Of a stretch of 64,000 bases of DNA, positions 51,840-62,000 are shown in pieces (position 1 is the first letter of the stretch; the number at the start of each line of letters is the position of its first letter). The DNA is taken from assembly GCF_000620145.1 (NCBI RefSeq), contig NZ_KK211083.1:124001-188000 (forward strand). Direction: 5' to 3'. This DNA comes from Deefgea rivuli DSM 18356. GTDB lineage: Bacteria; Pseudomonadota; Gammaproteobacteria; Burkholderiales; Chitinibacteraceae. A program made the position numbers and the translations under genes. A model generated the notes under the pieces. That model was not told the DNA's origin. It saw only the letters and a list, made by a program, of their open reading frames with translations, and made no database searches.

Positions 51840-52901
51840 TTAGAACCCATCGTTCAATGCAAAGCCTGCGCCGATGGTATTTTGGCGCCAGTTGTAATCA
51901 ATCAAGGTCTCGCCATAGCCAGTGAAGCCTTGCACATAGGCGCGTAGCGGGCCGATGACAGGTGGCGAGTACCAGCCGACTTGCAGCGAGCCTTTGCCTG
52001 TTTTCAAATTGCCACGCGCTAGGCCAGTAAAGCTATGACCTTTCCAGCGGTAAACCGCATTGAGCTGGCCGTGGCCGTAGTAGTCGAGGATGGTTGCATT
52101 TTCATCGACGTCATCGCTTTCTGGGATGCGATACCAGGCTTTACCGTAGATAGCGAAGTTACCATTGTCGATCCCCACCTCAGCAAAGAGTCGATCCCAA
52201 CTGCGCGAAATGGTTTCAGTGCGGCCATTGGATTGATGCGTGTAGCCCGCATTGAGTAGTCGCCATTTAAATCCTGCGCCTAAGTCCACATCGGGACGGA
52301 AGCTAACGATTAGCTCTGGCATGTAATTGGTTTCGCGGAAAGGACGAGATTCTTCTTCGTTGTAGACTTGCCAATGATTATTTTGCGTGTACGCGCCCCA
52401 GATACCCCAACGGCGGTCATCGGTAGTCCAGAGTCGACCTTTAAAACTGAGCTGAAATTTGGCTTCGACTTTGTCTAAGTCGACCGTTTTATCAGCGTGC
52501 AGCACTTGATACGGTGCATCATTTGGATTGTCCGAGTAGCGACCTAGTAGTAGATAGTTAGAGTGATACATACCAAGGCTATAACGATCCGAGGCCGGAT
52601 TAAAGCCCCATGCGGCATCGATGATGGAGTCTGAATTACTGCTGGTGCTGCTTGCGGGCGCAGTGCTTGTCGCCATCGTCTCTGTTGGCGTAGTGCTAGC
52701 GGTGGTGGTTGCGGCTTGAACGGGCTCGGTTGCGGTGTTGCTTGGTGCGCTAAAGCCGCTGGCTAGATCGTAGCAGGCTAGTCGCTGTGCGCTGTCGCTT
52801 ATGCTACGGCAATTTGCATCGGCTAACGCGGCGTTGCCGCTTAAACCAGCTGCTGCGACAAGAATCATCCGCAGGCCGATTGAGTGTTGAACGGGTTTCA
52901 T
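51840..52901 (-). CDS. pldA: Outer-membrane phospholipase A (PldA) with Asp in place of the catalytic Asn
   Basis: 353 residues from the ATG at 52901; an ATG 12 bases upstream is possible but lacks a site. A signal peptide ends near ALA-DAN, then the N-terminal motif CRSISDSAQRLACYDLA, a Thr/Ser/Ala linker (about 50-95), and a 12-strand beta-barrel. The active site reads GYTHQSNG (H222, S224) and ISRSWDRLF; where E. coli OMPLA has Asn156 this protein has Asp236. The enzyme hydrolyses phospholipids in the outer leaflet and dimerises with calcium. It is 62 bp from the antiporter operon's last gene on the same strand. Confidence 0.88.
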   Translation of the reverse strand: MKPVQHSIGLRMILVAAAGLSGNAALADANCRSISDSAQRLACYDLASGFSAPSNTATEPVQAATTTASTTPTETMATSTAPASSTSSNSDSIIDAAWGFNPASDRYSLGMYHSNYLLLGRYSDNPNDAPYQVLHADKTVDLDKVEAKFQLSFKGRLWTTDDRRWGIWGAYTQNNHWQVYNEEESRPFRETNYMPELIVSFRPDVDLGAGFKWRLLNAGYTHQSNGRTETISRSWDRLFAEVGIDNGNFAIYGKAWYRIPESDDVDENATILDYYGHGQLNAVYRWKGHSFTGLARGNLKTGKGSLQVGWYSPPVIGPLRAYVQGFTGYGETLIDYNWRQNTIGAGFALNDGF

Positions 52902-52963
52902 TGTGATATCCATTGGTTGTAACGCTAAATTGACTGTGGAAATAGTGGCAAATCAATGGCGCC

Positions 52964-53527
52964 TTAGGCGCGCGTAGAGGATGCCGGATTGCTGACTGTT
53001 GCTTTGATCGTTATGTTTAAATTGCAAAGTTTTTGTAGTAATTTATGCCGACGAACTAGGGGCCAGCGGTCGTAAAGCAAAATCTCAATCGGCCGCCAGA
53101 GCGCGACCCAGCCAAAAATAATCAGGCTTTGTTCCAGTGTGCCAATGAAGCCCGAAGATGGAAATGAATTCATCAAGGTAATGCTCAGCAAGGTACACAA
53201 CAGCATAATCATAAAGCCGAATAACAGGCCTTTATGGCCGAGGCGGCGCAATTCCTCAATGTCGCCGACTTGCTCTTGGGCACGTAATTGGAAATGATGC
53301 CGGATTGCTAACTCAAGCGGTTGGTTTTGCGTTTGTGCGATTTGATTCGGCGGTAAATAAATTAACAGTTCAATGTTTGATTGCGATGGCATTTTCTGAC
53401 TGGCGCTTAGGATGTAACGCTCTGCATTGCGATCTAATTCGCGTTCGCGAAAAGGAGCAGGATCCAAACTATTAAATAATTGCTCAATACTATTAATGCA
53501 GAGTTCGATTGTTTCTGTGTTACTCAT
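52964..53527 (-). CDS. Uncharacterised membrane protein at the end of the antiporter operon
   Basis: 187 residues: a soluble N-terminal half (about 1-95) with RERELDRNAERYILSAS and LLIYLPP, then two membrane helices (about 98-118 and 127-147, the second followed by WVALWRPIEILLYDRWPL) and a basic tail. A similar fold of unknown function is common in Proteobacteria. It begins 26 bp after the last Mrp-type subunit gene, so it is likely co-transcribed. Confidence 0.72.
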   Translation of the reverse strand: MSNTETIELCINSIEQLFNSLDPAPFRERELDRNAERYILSASQKMPSQSNIELLIYLPPNQIAQTQNQPLELAIRHHFQLRAQEQVGDIEELRRLGHKGLLFGFMIMLLCTLLSITLMNSFPSSGFIGTLEQSLIIFGWVALWRPIEILLYDRWPLVRRHKLLQKLCNLNITIKATVSNPASSTRA

Positions 53528-53553
53528 CGTTGTTTTCTCGTGTCGATTCGCTG

Positions 53554-55194
53554 TCAGATGCGGCCAATTAGGGTGATGGCGACGCCAAATAGTAGTAGCA
53601 AACTCAGTAAGGTGATTGTGGCCAGCGGCCAGCGCCCCAAGGCGGCATCCATTTTGACGAATGCAGTGCTAATGCCCTGTGCAGGGCGTGCCAGCACATT
53701 AAGCATGGCGCTGCCGATATCACCCGGCGTAATTTCTGGCACGCGTATTTTGATTCGAGATAATCCCAGCGCCAGCAAGGCACCCAATAAAATCGGCCAT
53801 AGCGCTGACCAGATCGCATAGGGTTTAAAGGCATCGGCAATATTTTGTGAAGGGGCAAAACAATAAATTGCGACGGGAATCACTAAAGAAGCTAAAGCCA
53901 GTACCAACCAAGGCAATGATTTACCACGCGGCGCTATGGCTGCTGATTCGGGTAGGAAAGTAGTTGTGAGCGTGCGCAGGAAATGCAGCATTAAGAGCGT
54001 CGTCGCAACGGAAGACATTGTCGCCACGGTATAGGCCAAGCCATCGCCCATGATGTCTTTGGTCACCGATTTGGCGAGTGCGCCGCCAGTGAACGGCAGG
54101 CCGGCAATACTGAGCGCGATTAAAATCACCGGCGTAAAAACCAGCCAATAGCGTCGTAAACTGGTGGCCGCAATGACGCCAACTGCGAGAAATAGGCCAC
54201 CTTTGGCGAGTACATGGCGAGCCGCATAAAATGCTGCCGCCAAGCGAGAGCTTTCATCTGCCACCATAATGCCCATGCCGATAATGGCAATGATAAAACC
54301 CATTTGGCTGACGCTGGAATAGGCCAGTATTGTTTTTGGATTGCGTTGTGTCAGCCCGATGACGACGCCATAGAGCGCGCCAAATAAACCAATTGCCGCC
54401 ATTGCCATTCCCCAATCGGGTAATGCAATTTGTGGCAAAAAGCGGATTAATCCTAAGATGCTGGCTTTAATCACCGCGCCACTGACGACGGCCGCCACCG
54501 GAATCATCGCCACGGTATAGGCTTTGGGCATAAAAAAGTGCGTTGGCACTAAACCTGCCTTGATGCCGAAACCGATAAAGAGCAGCGCGAGGATGATGTT
54601 GCGCCAAGAGGAATCAGCCAATGCCAGCGCGGCATCGCTAATCCATAAGCTATTGTCTGGCGTGATTGAAGCCAGCAATACAAAAGCCAGCAGCAAGAAG
54701 GTCTCGGCAAATAAAGCAATGCCTAGGTAAATCATCGCGGCATTTTGTGAACGAGGCGTGCCGTCGAGCATCACCAGCGTGCTGGCACCAACACTCAGCA
54801 GCGCCAATAAACCATAAAAGCTCACCATATCAGCGGCTAAATAGACGCCCATGCAGCCTGTCAGCGTCATTAGCCAGCACACCGAAAAACGTCCTGCATC
54901 GACGCGGCCGCGCATTTCTGTAATCGCGTAAAAGCCAGCTGCAATCCATAAAATCGCCGCAGCACCGAGTAAAATTGCACCCGGCACATCAAGCGCAAAA
55001 GCGATGGGGATTCGTGCATTACCCAGTACTAAAGCCGGTGCATTAATGGAAAATAGCGCCGCCAATAAGGCGGGGAGGGCGGCATAAGGCAAGAGCCTCA
55101 ACATATTTTCCCTGACACTACGCAGCGTGCAGGCTAGTAGTAAGGCCAGTGGTAAGCCAATGGTGAGAGCGATTAAAAACGTAGCGAGGGTCAT
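53554..55194 (-). CDS. Second proton-conducting (ND-like) subunit of the Mrp/Mnh-type antiporter
   Basis: 546 residues with about fourteen to sixteen helices. It shows the ND2/4/5-like core GIKAGLVPTHFFMPKAY, TQRNPKTILAYSSVSQMGF and SIAGLPFTGGALAK. It is shorter than MrpA (about 770-950) and lacks its C-terminal domains, which are encoded separately at 57046. It therefore serves as the MrpA-equivalent or a second MrpD. It overlaps the preceding gene by 4 bp. Confidence 0.85.
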   Translation of the reverse strand: MTLATFLIALTIGLPLALLLACTLRSVRENMLRLLPYAALPALLAALFSINAPALVLGNARIPIAFALDVPGAILLGAAAILWIAAGFYAITEMRGRVDAGRFSVCWLMTLTGCMGVYLAADMVSFYGLLALLSVGASTLVMLDGTPRSQNAAMIYLGIALFAETFLLLAFVLLASITPDNSLWISDAALALADSSWRNIILALLFIGFGIKAGLVPTHFFMPKAYTVAMIPVAAVVSGAVIKASILGLIRFLPQIALPDWGMAMAAIGLFGALYGVVIGLTQRNPKTILAYSSVSQMGFIIAIIGMGIMVADESSRLAAAFYAARHVLAKGGLFLAVGVIAATSLRRYWLVFTPVILIALSIAGLPFTGGALAKSVTKDIMGDGLAYTVATMSSVATTLLMLHFLRTLTTTFLPESAAIAPRGKSLPWLVLALASLVIPVAIYCFAPSQNIADAFKPYAIWSALWPILLGALLALGLSRIKIRVPEITPGDIGSAMLNVLARPAQGISTAFVKMDAALGRWPLATITLLSLLLLFGVAITLIGRI

Positions 55195-56711
55195 GGTTGC
55201 ACCATAGTGAAAGGGCGACCAATTTGTAGGATATCAACAGGCGAAAATGCCGCCAGCCCAAGTAAAAATGCGATAGAAGCCAAAGCGAGCACGGCGGCTT
55301 CACGGTAACGTGGCACGGCGATTTTTGGCGCGAGCGGCGCTTCAGTGAACAGCATGGCTTTTGCCAGCACGATAAACACATAGGTACTCGTGAGCAGCCC
55401 ACCGATGAGCATTACCGCACCCCACCACCATTGACCCGTGGTCAGCGCAGCAGTGAGCAGCAACCATTTGGCTAAGAAGCCGCCTGTTGGTGGCAAGCCA
55501 ATTAAAGACGCTCCGGCGAGTGCAAAAGCCAGCATCGTCATGGGTAATTGCCGCCCTACGCCGCGTAGATCGGCGATGCGATCATGCCCCAGCGTCGTGT
55601 AAATCAAGCCCGCCGCCATAAACATTGCCGCTTTCGCCGTAGCGTGTGAAATCACTTGCAGCATGCCGCCTATTTCTGCGGCAGCAGACGGTAGATGCAT
55701 TGCAGTCAAACCCGCAGCCAGCGGAAACATTAAAAATAAGTAACCAATTTGCGCGACAGTGGAATACGCAATTAAGAGTTTGAGTCTCGTTTGGCGCAGT
55801 GCGACGATATTGCCGATGATAATCGCGCTCGCGCCTAAACCTGCCAGCAATTGCCCAGCCGCAGGGGTGATGATATTGGGCATCACATCCAGCCAGAGCC
55901 TGAGCAGTAAGAAGAACGAGCCTTTGACGACTAGCGCCGAAAGCACGGCGCTTGCACCGGCAGGCGCACCGGCATGTGCGGGTGGCAGCCATAAATGCAG
56001 TGGAAATAAAGCGGTTTTGGCCAGCAAACCGACGGTCATTAAGGCTGCTGCGGCAAACGCGGCGGGTTCTGGGCGTATCGCTTGAGCGAGTAATGCAATA
56101 TCTAAAGTGCCGTAAGCGCCGTATAAAATCACCGCGCCGAGTAAATACAGCACCGAGCCAAGGAGTGCGAATAGTAGATAACGCAAAGCGGCTTGTAGTG
56201 TTTCAGCTTTACCGTCGAGGCAAACCAAAGGCACGCCTGCAAAGGTGAGTAATTCGAGCGCCACATAGAGAGTGAATAAATCACTGGCGAGAAATAAGAG
56301 ATTGAGTGCTCCCCAAACCCCAAGCAGCAAAGTCCAAAACATCAAAGGTGCACGTGCTTCGGCTTGCTCGATTGGGGTTTGAAAGTCGGCACTAGCGAAG
56401 ATGGAGACGGCGAAAAGGATGATTGCAGTGATGAGTAACATTGCGGCGGATAAGCCGTCGACATGCAGCGCGATGCCTAGCGGTGGCGCCCAAGCACCGA
56501 GTTGATAGCTTAAGGCTTGTCCGGATTGAATCAGCGTGTAAACAATCCCTGTATTTAGGCCTACTCCGATCAAAATAGAGCCAATAGCGATTCGCTGGGC
56601 TTGTTTACCACCGATTGCGAAGGCGAGCATCATGCCAATAAAGGGCAGCGTTAAAGCGAAAACAAGCAGCAAGTTTCCAGAGGAGCTGGCTTCGGGCAAA
56701 TAATTTAGCAT
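55191..56711 (-). CDS. mnhD: MnhD/MrpD-type proton-conducting subunit
   Basis: 506 residues, about fourteen helices. Conserved sequences include TKAALFPLHLWLPPAHAGAP (key lysine and histidines), SYSTVAQIGYLFL-like AYSTVAQIGYLF, and SLIGLPPTGGFLAKW. It forms a proton channel in the multi-subunit antiporter. Its ATG overlaps the mnhC stop by one base. Confidence 0.9.
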   Translation of the reverse strand: MLNYLPEASSSGNLLLVFALTLPFIGMMLAFAIGGKQAQRIAIGSILIGVGLNTGIVYTLIQSGQALSYQLGAWAPPLGIALHVDGLSAAMLLITAIILFAVSIFASADFQTPIEQAEARAPLMFWTLLLGVWGALNLLFLASDLFTLYVALELLTFAGVPLVCLDGKAETLQAALRYLLFALLGSVLYLLGAVILYGAYGTLDIALLAQAIRPEPAAFAAAALMTVGLLAKTALFPLHLWLPPAHAGAPAGASAVLSALVVKGSFFLLLRLWLDVMPNIITPAAGQLLAGLGASAIIIGNIVALRQTRLKLLIAYSTVAQIGYLFLMFPLAAGLTAMHLPSAAAEIGGMLQVISHATAKAAMFMAAGLIYTTLGHDRIADLRGVGRQLPMTMLAFALAGASLIGLPPTGGFLAKWLLLTAALTTGQWWWGAVMLIGGLLTSTYVFIVLAKAMLFTEAPLAPKIAVPRYREAAVLALASIAFLLGLAAFSPVDILQIGRPFTMVQP

Positions 56712-57049
56712 TATGACTCTGGTGGTGAGGAGGGCTGTTTGGGTTCAAGTGCGTCCAGTGTGGCCTGACCGGTGCTGGCGTAGAGGCGCAGTAGCAAAGC
56801 GACGGCTAGCGCTGTGGCAGAGAAGGCAACGACGATGCCGGTAATGACCAGTGCATGGGGCACAGGATCAACGGCCATTCCGGCCGCCGCACCACGCCGC
56901 GCGACAACACCGAATAAAAGAAAAATTCCGCTACCGATTAGGTTGAACGCCAGAATTTTTCGTAGTGGTTGCGGGTTAACGATAAAACCGTACAAACCAA
57001 GGCCAAACAGGATGGCACCGCATACGCCAAATAAGGTTGTAGTACTCAT
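56711..57049 (-). CDS. mnhC: MnhC/MrpC subunit (NuoK-like)
   Basis: 112 residues with three helices, homologous to NuoK: LFGVCGAILFGLGLYGF, LIGSGIFLLFGVVARR and DPVPHALVITGIVVAFSATALAV (over several helices). It overlaps the preceding gene by ATGA. It forms part of the membrane scaffold between MnhD and the other subunits. Confidence 0.9.
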   Translation of the reverse strand: MSTTTLFGVCGAILFGLGLYGFIVNPQPLRKILAFNLIGSGIFLLFGVVARRGAAAGMAVDPVPHALVITGIVVAFSATALAVALLLRLYASTGQATLDALEPKQPSSPPES

Positions 57050-57987
57050 GTTTGCTCTTCCTGTTCAGCAATTCCTGCGACCAATAAAGCCAAGGTCACC
57101 GCAATCGATACCATTGATGCAAACTCAATAATGATGATTAAGGGCTTTGCAAAGCCTTCCGGATAGGCGAGGAAAGCCCCCGTTAGTGGTATACCAGCGA
57201 AGCCAATAATCAAAAACACAGCCGTACCTGTGAGTAAGGCTAGCCGTAGCCAGCGTTGGCTAGTTGGAGGTAGTTTGATCAGCCCAGCCATTAGCAGTAG
57301 TAAAGCCATTGCTGCTAGTAGCGTACCGGCTTGGAATTTACCGCCGGGTAAATCAGCGCCAACCCAAAGAATGTACACAGCGATTACGATGCCAATTGGT
57401 GGTAGCAAGCGCGCTAAATACGTCAGTATGCCATTTGGATCGCTCTTCGTTTGCTGGCCAGGTCGATTACCCCACAGATGATTGGGCGTGAGCGACCAAA
57501 CGGCAATGAGCGCCAACATCAGCACGATGGCTTCTAATAAGGTATCGGCAGAGCGGAATGCCAGTAAAACGGCAGTAACAGGATTGCCAAGGCCGGTGCT
57601 TGGCATTTGCTCGAGGACTTGGGGGGCTAAGCTGTTTGGTGTTTCCGGTAGAGACAAGATCACAGCCACTAATGCTGCAGTCAGCGTGGCGCACAGTAGT
57701 GCAGCTCCAATGCGAATCGATAAGCGAGGATAGCGTGCTTGCGCTGCCGCCTCGGTTGGGCGTAAACGTACTGCCGCGCTAATCAGCAAAATACCGGATA
57801 AACCACCGCCGATGGCCGCTTCAGTCAAAGCGGCATCAATCGCATGGAGTCGCACCCAAACCAGAGATAGCAAAAGGCCATAAATGGCATAGCCAATCAC
57901 AGCTGAGAATGTGTCGCGAACTGCAACGACCCAGAGGGCTAAGGCCAAGATTAAGATAAAAAGACTGCCATCAAAAAGCATTTCCAT
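57046..57987 (-). CDS. Fused DUF4040-MbhE-MnhB subunit of the antiporter
   Basis: 313 residues from the ATG at 57987. Residues 1-75 match the DUF4040/MbhD module (DTFSAVIGYAIYGLLLSLVW, HAIDAALTEAAIGGGLSG), 80-170 the MbhE-like module (GNPVTAVLLAFRSADTLLEAIVL) and about 190-305 the MnhB domain (LWVGADLPGGKFQAGTLLAA). In standard Mrp the first two are the C-terminus of MrpA. Here they have been cut from MrpA and joined to MnhB. It starts 8 bp after mnhG. Confidence 0.87.
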   Translation of the reverse strand: MEMLFDGSLFILILALALWVVAVRDTFSAVIGYAIYGLLLSLVWVRLHAIDAALTEAAIGGGLSGILLISAAVRLRPTEAAAQARYPRLSIRIGAALLCATLTAALVAVILSLPETPNSLAPQVLEQMPSTGLGNPVTAVLLAFRSADTLLEAIVLMLALIAVWSLTPNHLWGNRPGQQTKSDPNGILTYLARLLPPIGIVIAVYILWVGADLPGGKFQAGTLLAAMALLLLMAGLIKLPPTSQRWLRLALLTGTAVFLIIGFAGIPLTGAFLAYPEGFAKPLIIIIEFASMVSIAVTLALLVAGIAEQEEQT

Positions 57988-57995
57988 GACGATCT

Positions 57996-58283
57996 TTAAT
58001 CTCCAGAACGGCGTGATAAGCGTGCAATCAGCTGCGACACTACGGCACCCATTAACAAAATGAGTAGCCAAACTGCAATTAATTTAAGCGCGATTAAGGG
58101 GCTAGAAACTCGGGGTAGTAGGCCGATGATAATTAAGCCTAATCCTAAATTATCGGCCTTAGTTAAGGCGTGCAATCGAGTTAAGGCATCTGGAAATCGC
58201 AAAAAACCGATTGTTCCAGCAAAAAAGAAGAATAAACCGACTGAAATGAATGTCACTGTGAAGATGTTAAGCAGTAAATTCAT
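57996..58283 (-). CDS. mnhG: MnhG/MrpG subunit
   Basis: 95 residues with three helices and the family start TVTFISVGLFFFFAGTIG, then LRFPDALTRLHALTKADNLG. This is the MrpG/PhaG fold. It overlaps mnhF by 4 bp and ends with a basic tail. It is needed for assembly of the antiporter in studied Mrp systems. Confidence 0.9.
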   Translation of the reverse strand: MNLLLNIFTVTFISVGLFFFFAGTIGFLRFPDALTRLHALTKADNLGLGLIIIGLLPRVSSPLIALKLIAVWLLILLMGAVVSQLIARLSRRSGD

Positions 58284-58558
58284 TCTTTGTCCTCTGAAGG
58301 CTTCTCACTGGATGCGGCCGCCTTAACAAAAGCAATGGCTGCCAGCGCTGCGAGTAAGGCAAAAGTGAGTGCAACATCAATGGCTGCGGGTTCATCACTG
58401 GCCGCGCCAATGAGCAATAAAATCGCTACGCCGCCCGTGCCAATGAGTTGCGCCGATAGGATACGATCAAGATCACTGGGGCGACGTAAAAGACGCAATA
58501 AACTGAGTGCGGTAAAGAGCAGCACCAAGCAAGCTGCGCCCATTAGGAATTCATTCAT
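58280..58558 (-). CDS. mnhF: MnhF/MrpF subunit
   Basis: 92 residues with three helices and the MrpF motif RRPSDLDRILSAQLIGTGG, then ALTFALLAALAAIAFVKA. It overlaps mnhE by 8 bp and mnhG by 4 bp, so expression is coupled. The tail is charged (SEKPSEDKE). Confidence 0.9.
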   Translation of the reverse strand: MNEFLMGAACLVLLFTALSLLRLLRRPSDLDRILSAQLIGTGGVAILLLIGAASDEPAAIDVALTFALLAALAAIAFVKAAASSEKPSEDKE

Positions 58559-59039
58559 CTGCGTCCTTCAATACCAATACGCTTGCCAACGCTTGTTGCT
58601 CTGCTCTGAGTTGCTCGGCCACAGGCTGCTCGGTGTCTAGAGTGTGGTATTCCAGTGCACCGGCACTTTCACCGCAAGGCACTGAGCCAGGTAACAGACT
58701 GGTGATGCTGGCGAAGGTATTGCGTAGGAATCCCGGTGGATAATTGATCGGATATTGGATGATTCCGGTGCGTAGCGGTAATTGTGGATCGAGCGCTCTG
58801 CGAGCCACGTCCCAGCCAGACAGTACCGATTGCCAGAGAAAATGCGGTAGGAATAAGCACAGTTGGCTCAGTTTCATTTGCTGTGATGTGGGTGGCATTA
58901 GTAGCAAGCTCGCCCAAGTTGCGGCGAGTGCTGTGAATAGGCCGACAATCAAATCTGTCCAGCCTATTCCCATTAATGCGATCCACAGCGCCAAGAATAA
59001 ACCACAGCGAATCACGCCGGTGTTTAGCCTAGACCTCAT
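58551..59039 (-). CDS. mnhE: MnhE/MrpE subunit
   Basis: 162 residues from the ATG at 59039, which overlaps the RND permease stop by ATGA; a longer upstream frame lies inside the permease gene and is rejected. It has two or three N-terminal helices and the MrpE sequence WDVARRALDPQLPLRTGIIQ, then a short cytoplasmic domain. Overlap with the RND gene places the antiporter cluster in the same transcript as the efflux pair. Confidence 0.9.
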   Translation of the reverse strand: MRSRLNTGVIRCGLFLALWIALMGIGWTDLIVGLFTALAATWASLLLMPPTSQQMKLSQLCLFLPHFLWQSVLSGWDVARRALDPQLPLRTGIIQYPINYPPGFLRNTFASITSLLPGSVPCGESAGALEYHTLDTEQPVAEQLRAEQQALASVLVLKDADE

Positions 59040-62000
59040 TCTGTCACGATCTCTTCTGTTTCTTCTGCCTGCACAGGTGGTGTACCACCAAATACGGTGA
59101 CATAGAGCGTTGGTAGGAAGACTAAGGTAAGCAAGGTTGCAACGAGCAAGCCCCCCATAATGGCGAATGCCATAGGCCCCCAAAATACTGTTGGTGCAAT
59201 CGGAATCAAACCTAAAATGGTTGAAATAGCGGTGAGCGACATCGGGCGCAAGCGCGAAGTACTTGCCGTCACGACGGCATCCCAGATCTCTTTGCCTTCT
59301 TTTCGATCACTTTCAATCTGATCAATCAAGATCACCGCATTTTTAGCAATCATGCCAAATAGCGCCAAAATCCCCAGAATCGCCACAAAGCCAAGTGGAC
59401 GCCCGGATAAGAGCAGTGCTGCAACGACGCCGACTAATCCCAAAGGCAATAGCGCAATCACCATCGCCAAGCGACGGAAGCTGACCAATTGGAACATGAG
59501 TACGGCCAGCATAATCGCAAACATAACCGGTACGACTGCCAAGACTGAAGCTTGTGATGCGGCACTTTCTTCTGCTACACCACCGATTTCGATTTTGTAG
59601 CCTTTAGCTAGGCTGGCATTGAGTTTTTCGATCTTTGGTTCGAGTACGGTCACTACGGCATCAGGCAATACGCCAGGCATAACGTCAGCCATTACAGTCA
59701 GCGTTGGTACGCGATCACGTCGACCAATGCGTGGAAGTTCTTGCACCTCTTTGAAGGTCGCAAATTGACTGAGTGGAACGTTTCGTCCATTAGGTAGTGG
59801 AACCTGTAAGGTGCGTAGTGTTGAAAATGACAAACGTTGGTCATCATTGGCTCTAGCCACCACATCGATGAGATAAATTCCATCCCGAACTTGGGTTACC
59901 GTTGAACCCGAGACTGCGGCATTAAGCGCTGCCGCGAGTGAGCTGGAGCTAACACCAAGTTGCCTTGCTTGGTCTTGGTCGACATGCAGGCGTAACTGAC
60001 GGGCAGGTTCAAACCAGTCAAAGTTAACGTGACGCGCTTGTTTGTTGTCCCCGACCAACTGCGCGACTTCTTGAGCAATACGGCGAACTTCATTGGTGTC
60101 TTCACCGCTAATTCGGTATTGCAATGGCCAACCCACTGGCGGGCCAAGCTCTAGTGGCCCAACCCTTGCGACTACATCTGGGAATTCTTTAGCAAGGATT
60201 TTCTCAAGCTTGGTTTGTAGGCGAAGGCGTGCTTCAAAGTCTTTGGCGACTACTACAAATTGCCCTACAAACGGATCTGGCAAATGTACGTTGAGAGGGA
60301 GATAAAAGCGAATCGCGCCACGACCAACATAGGCACTCCAATGATCAACATCAGGATCACCTTTGAGTACTTTGTCTAAGCGCTCTGATACATTTTCACT
60401 CGCAAAAATAGACGCACTTTGGGGCAGCGTGATGTCTACGAGGATTTCAGGGCGATCTGATGAGGGGAAAAACTGATTTGGTACAAATTGCACTGCAAAT
60501 AAAGCCAGGAAAAATGCACCAATGGTGAGTGAAATAGTCAGCCATTTTGCGCGCATTGCACCGTTGAGCAAGCGGCTGTAATGTTTGAGCATTGCGCTTG
60601 GTTTTTGATCGGGGTCGACTTTTGGTGCTTTTAGTAAGGCGATACCAATCAGTGGCGCAAAAATAACTGCCACAAGCCATGAAACAATCAATGCGATACC
60701 GACTACAGCAAAAATAGAGAAGGTATATTCACCGGCAGAGCTTGCAGCAAAGCCGATAGGGATAAACCCCGCAATCGTGACTAAAGTACCGATCAGCATC
60801 GGCGCGGCCAATGTTTTGTAGGCGAAGGTTGCTGCGTCTTCTTTTGAATCGCCAAGCCCAAGCCTGCGAATCATTGCGTCGACGGTGGTCATCGCATCAT
60901 CAACGAGCAAGGTCAGCGCGATAATCAATGCACCGAGTGAAATCCTCTGTAGATCAATGCCGTAAATCTGCATGATCACAAAAACAATCGCCAAAGTGAG
61001 CGGAATGGCTAGCGCAACAACCGTACCTGGTCTTGCACCCAGACTAACAAAACTAGCGGCAATAATAATCAGAATGGCTTGCCACAATGAGGTGGTGAAA
61101 TCGTTAATTGCCACATCCACCGTCACAGCTTGATCGGAGACGAGTACGGGTTCAACGCCGACAGGAAGCTTGGCGCGAATTTCAGCCATTTCTTTTTTTA
61201 GATTTTCACCAAGTGCGAGGATGTCACCTGAGTCTCGCATCGCAATTGCCAAACCAATGGCGGGTTGGCCATTCACTCGAAACATCGGTTGCGGTGGATT
61301 AACAAAAGTGCGGTGAACTTTGGCAATGTCGCCTAAACGAATCATTCGATCACCAACGGCAAAGTTGATGGCTTCGATGTCTTTTTCTGAGTCAAAAGAG
61401 CCTGAAACTCGTAATGAGATTCGCTCATTGTCGCCGTGTATAACGCCGGAAGGGCGAACCACGTTTTGTGACTGCAGTGCTCGCGCAATCGAGTTGTAGT
61501 CTAAGCCAAGGCCAGCCAAACGCTCGGTCGATAGCTCAATAACGATTTGCTCATTCTGCGCGCCAAGAACTTCAATTTTTGAAACGTCGGGGACGTGTAA
61601 AAGACGTGATCTAGCATCTTCGGCAAAGTCACGTAGTTCGCGCTTTGAAAAACCATCGCCGACAAAACCATAAATCGTACCAAATGTATCGCCAAAATCA
61701 TCATTAAAACCAGGTCCAACGACTCCGGCGGGTAATGTTCCGCGAATATCGGCAATGTTGTTACGAACACGCTGCCAAGTGCTACGAACTTCGCTTGGCG
61801 GTGTTGAGCCTTTTAAGTCGATATAAATGGTGGTGACACCTGCCGTAGTAAAGCTACGCACCGTATCAACGTGAGGTGTTTCTTGGAGCTTACGCTCTAG
61901 GCGCTCAGTGACTTGTTGTATCGTATCGTCGATCGTGGCACCAGGCCATGCGGCCTGAACGATCATTGTACGAAAAGTAAATGCAGGGTCTTCTGCGCGG

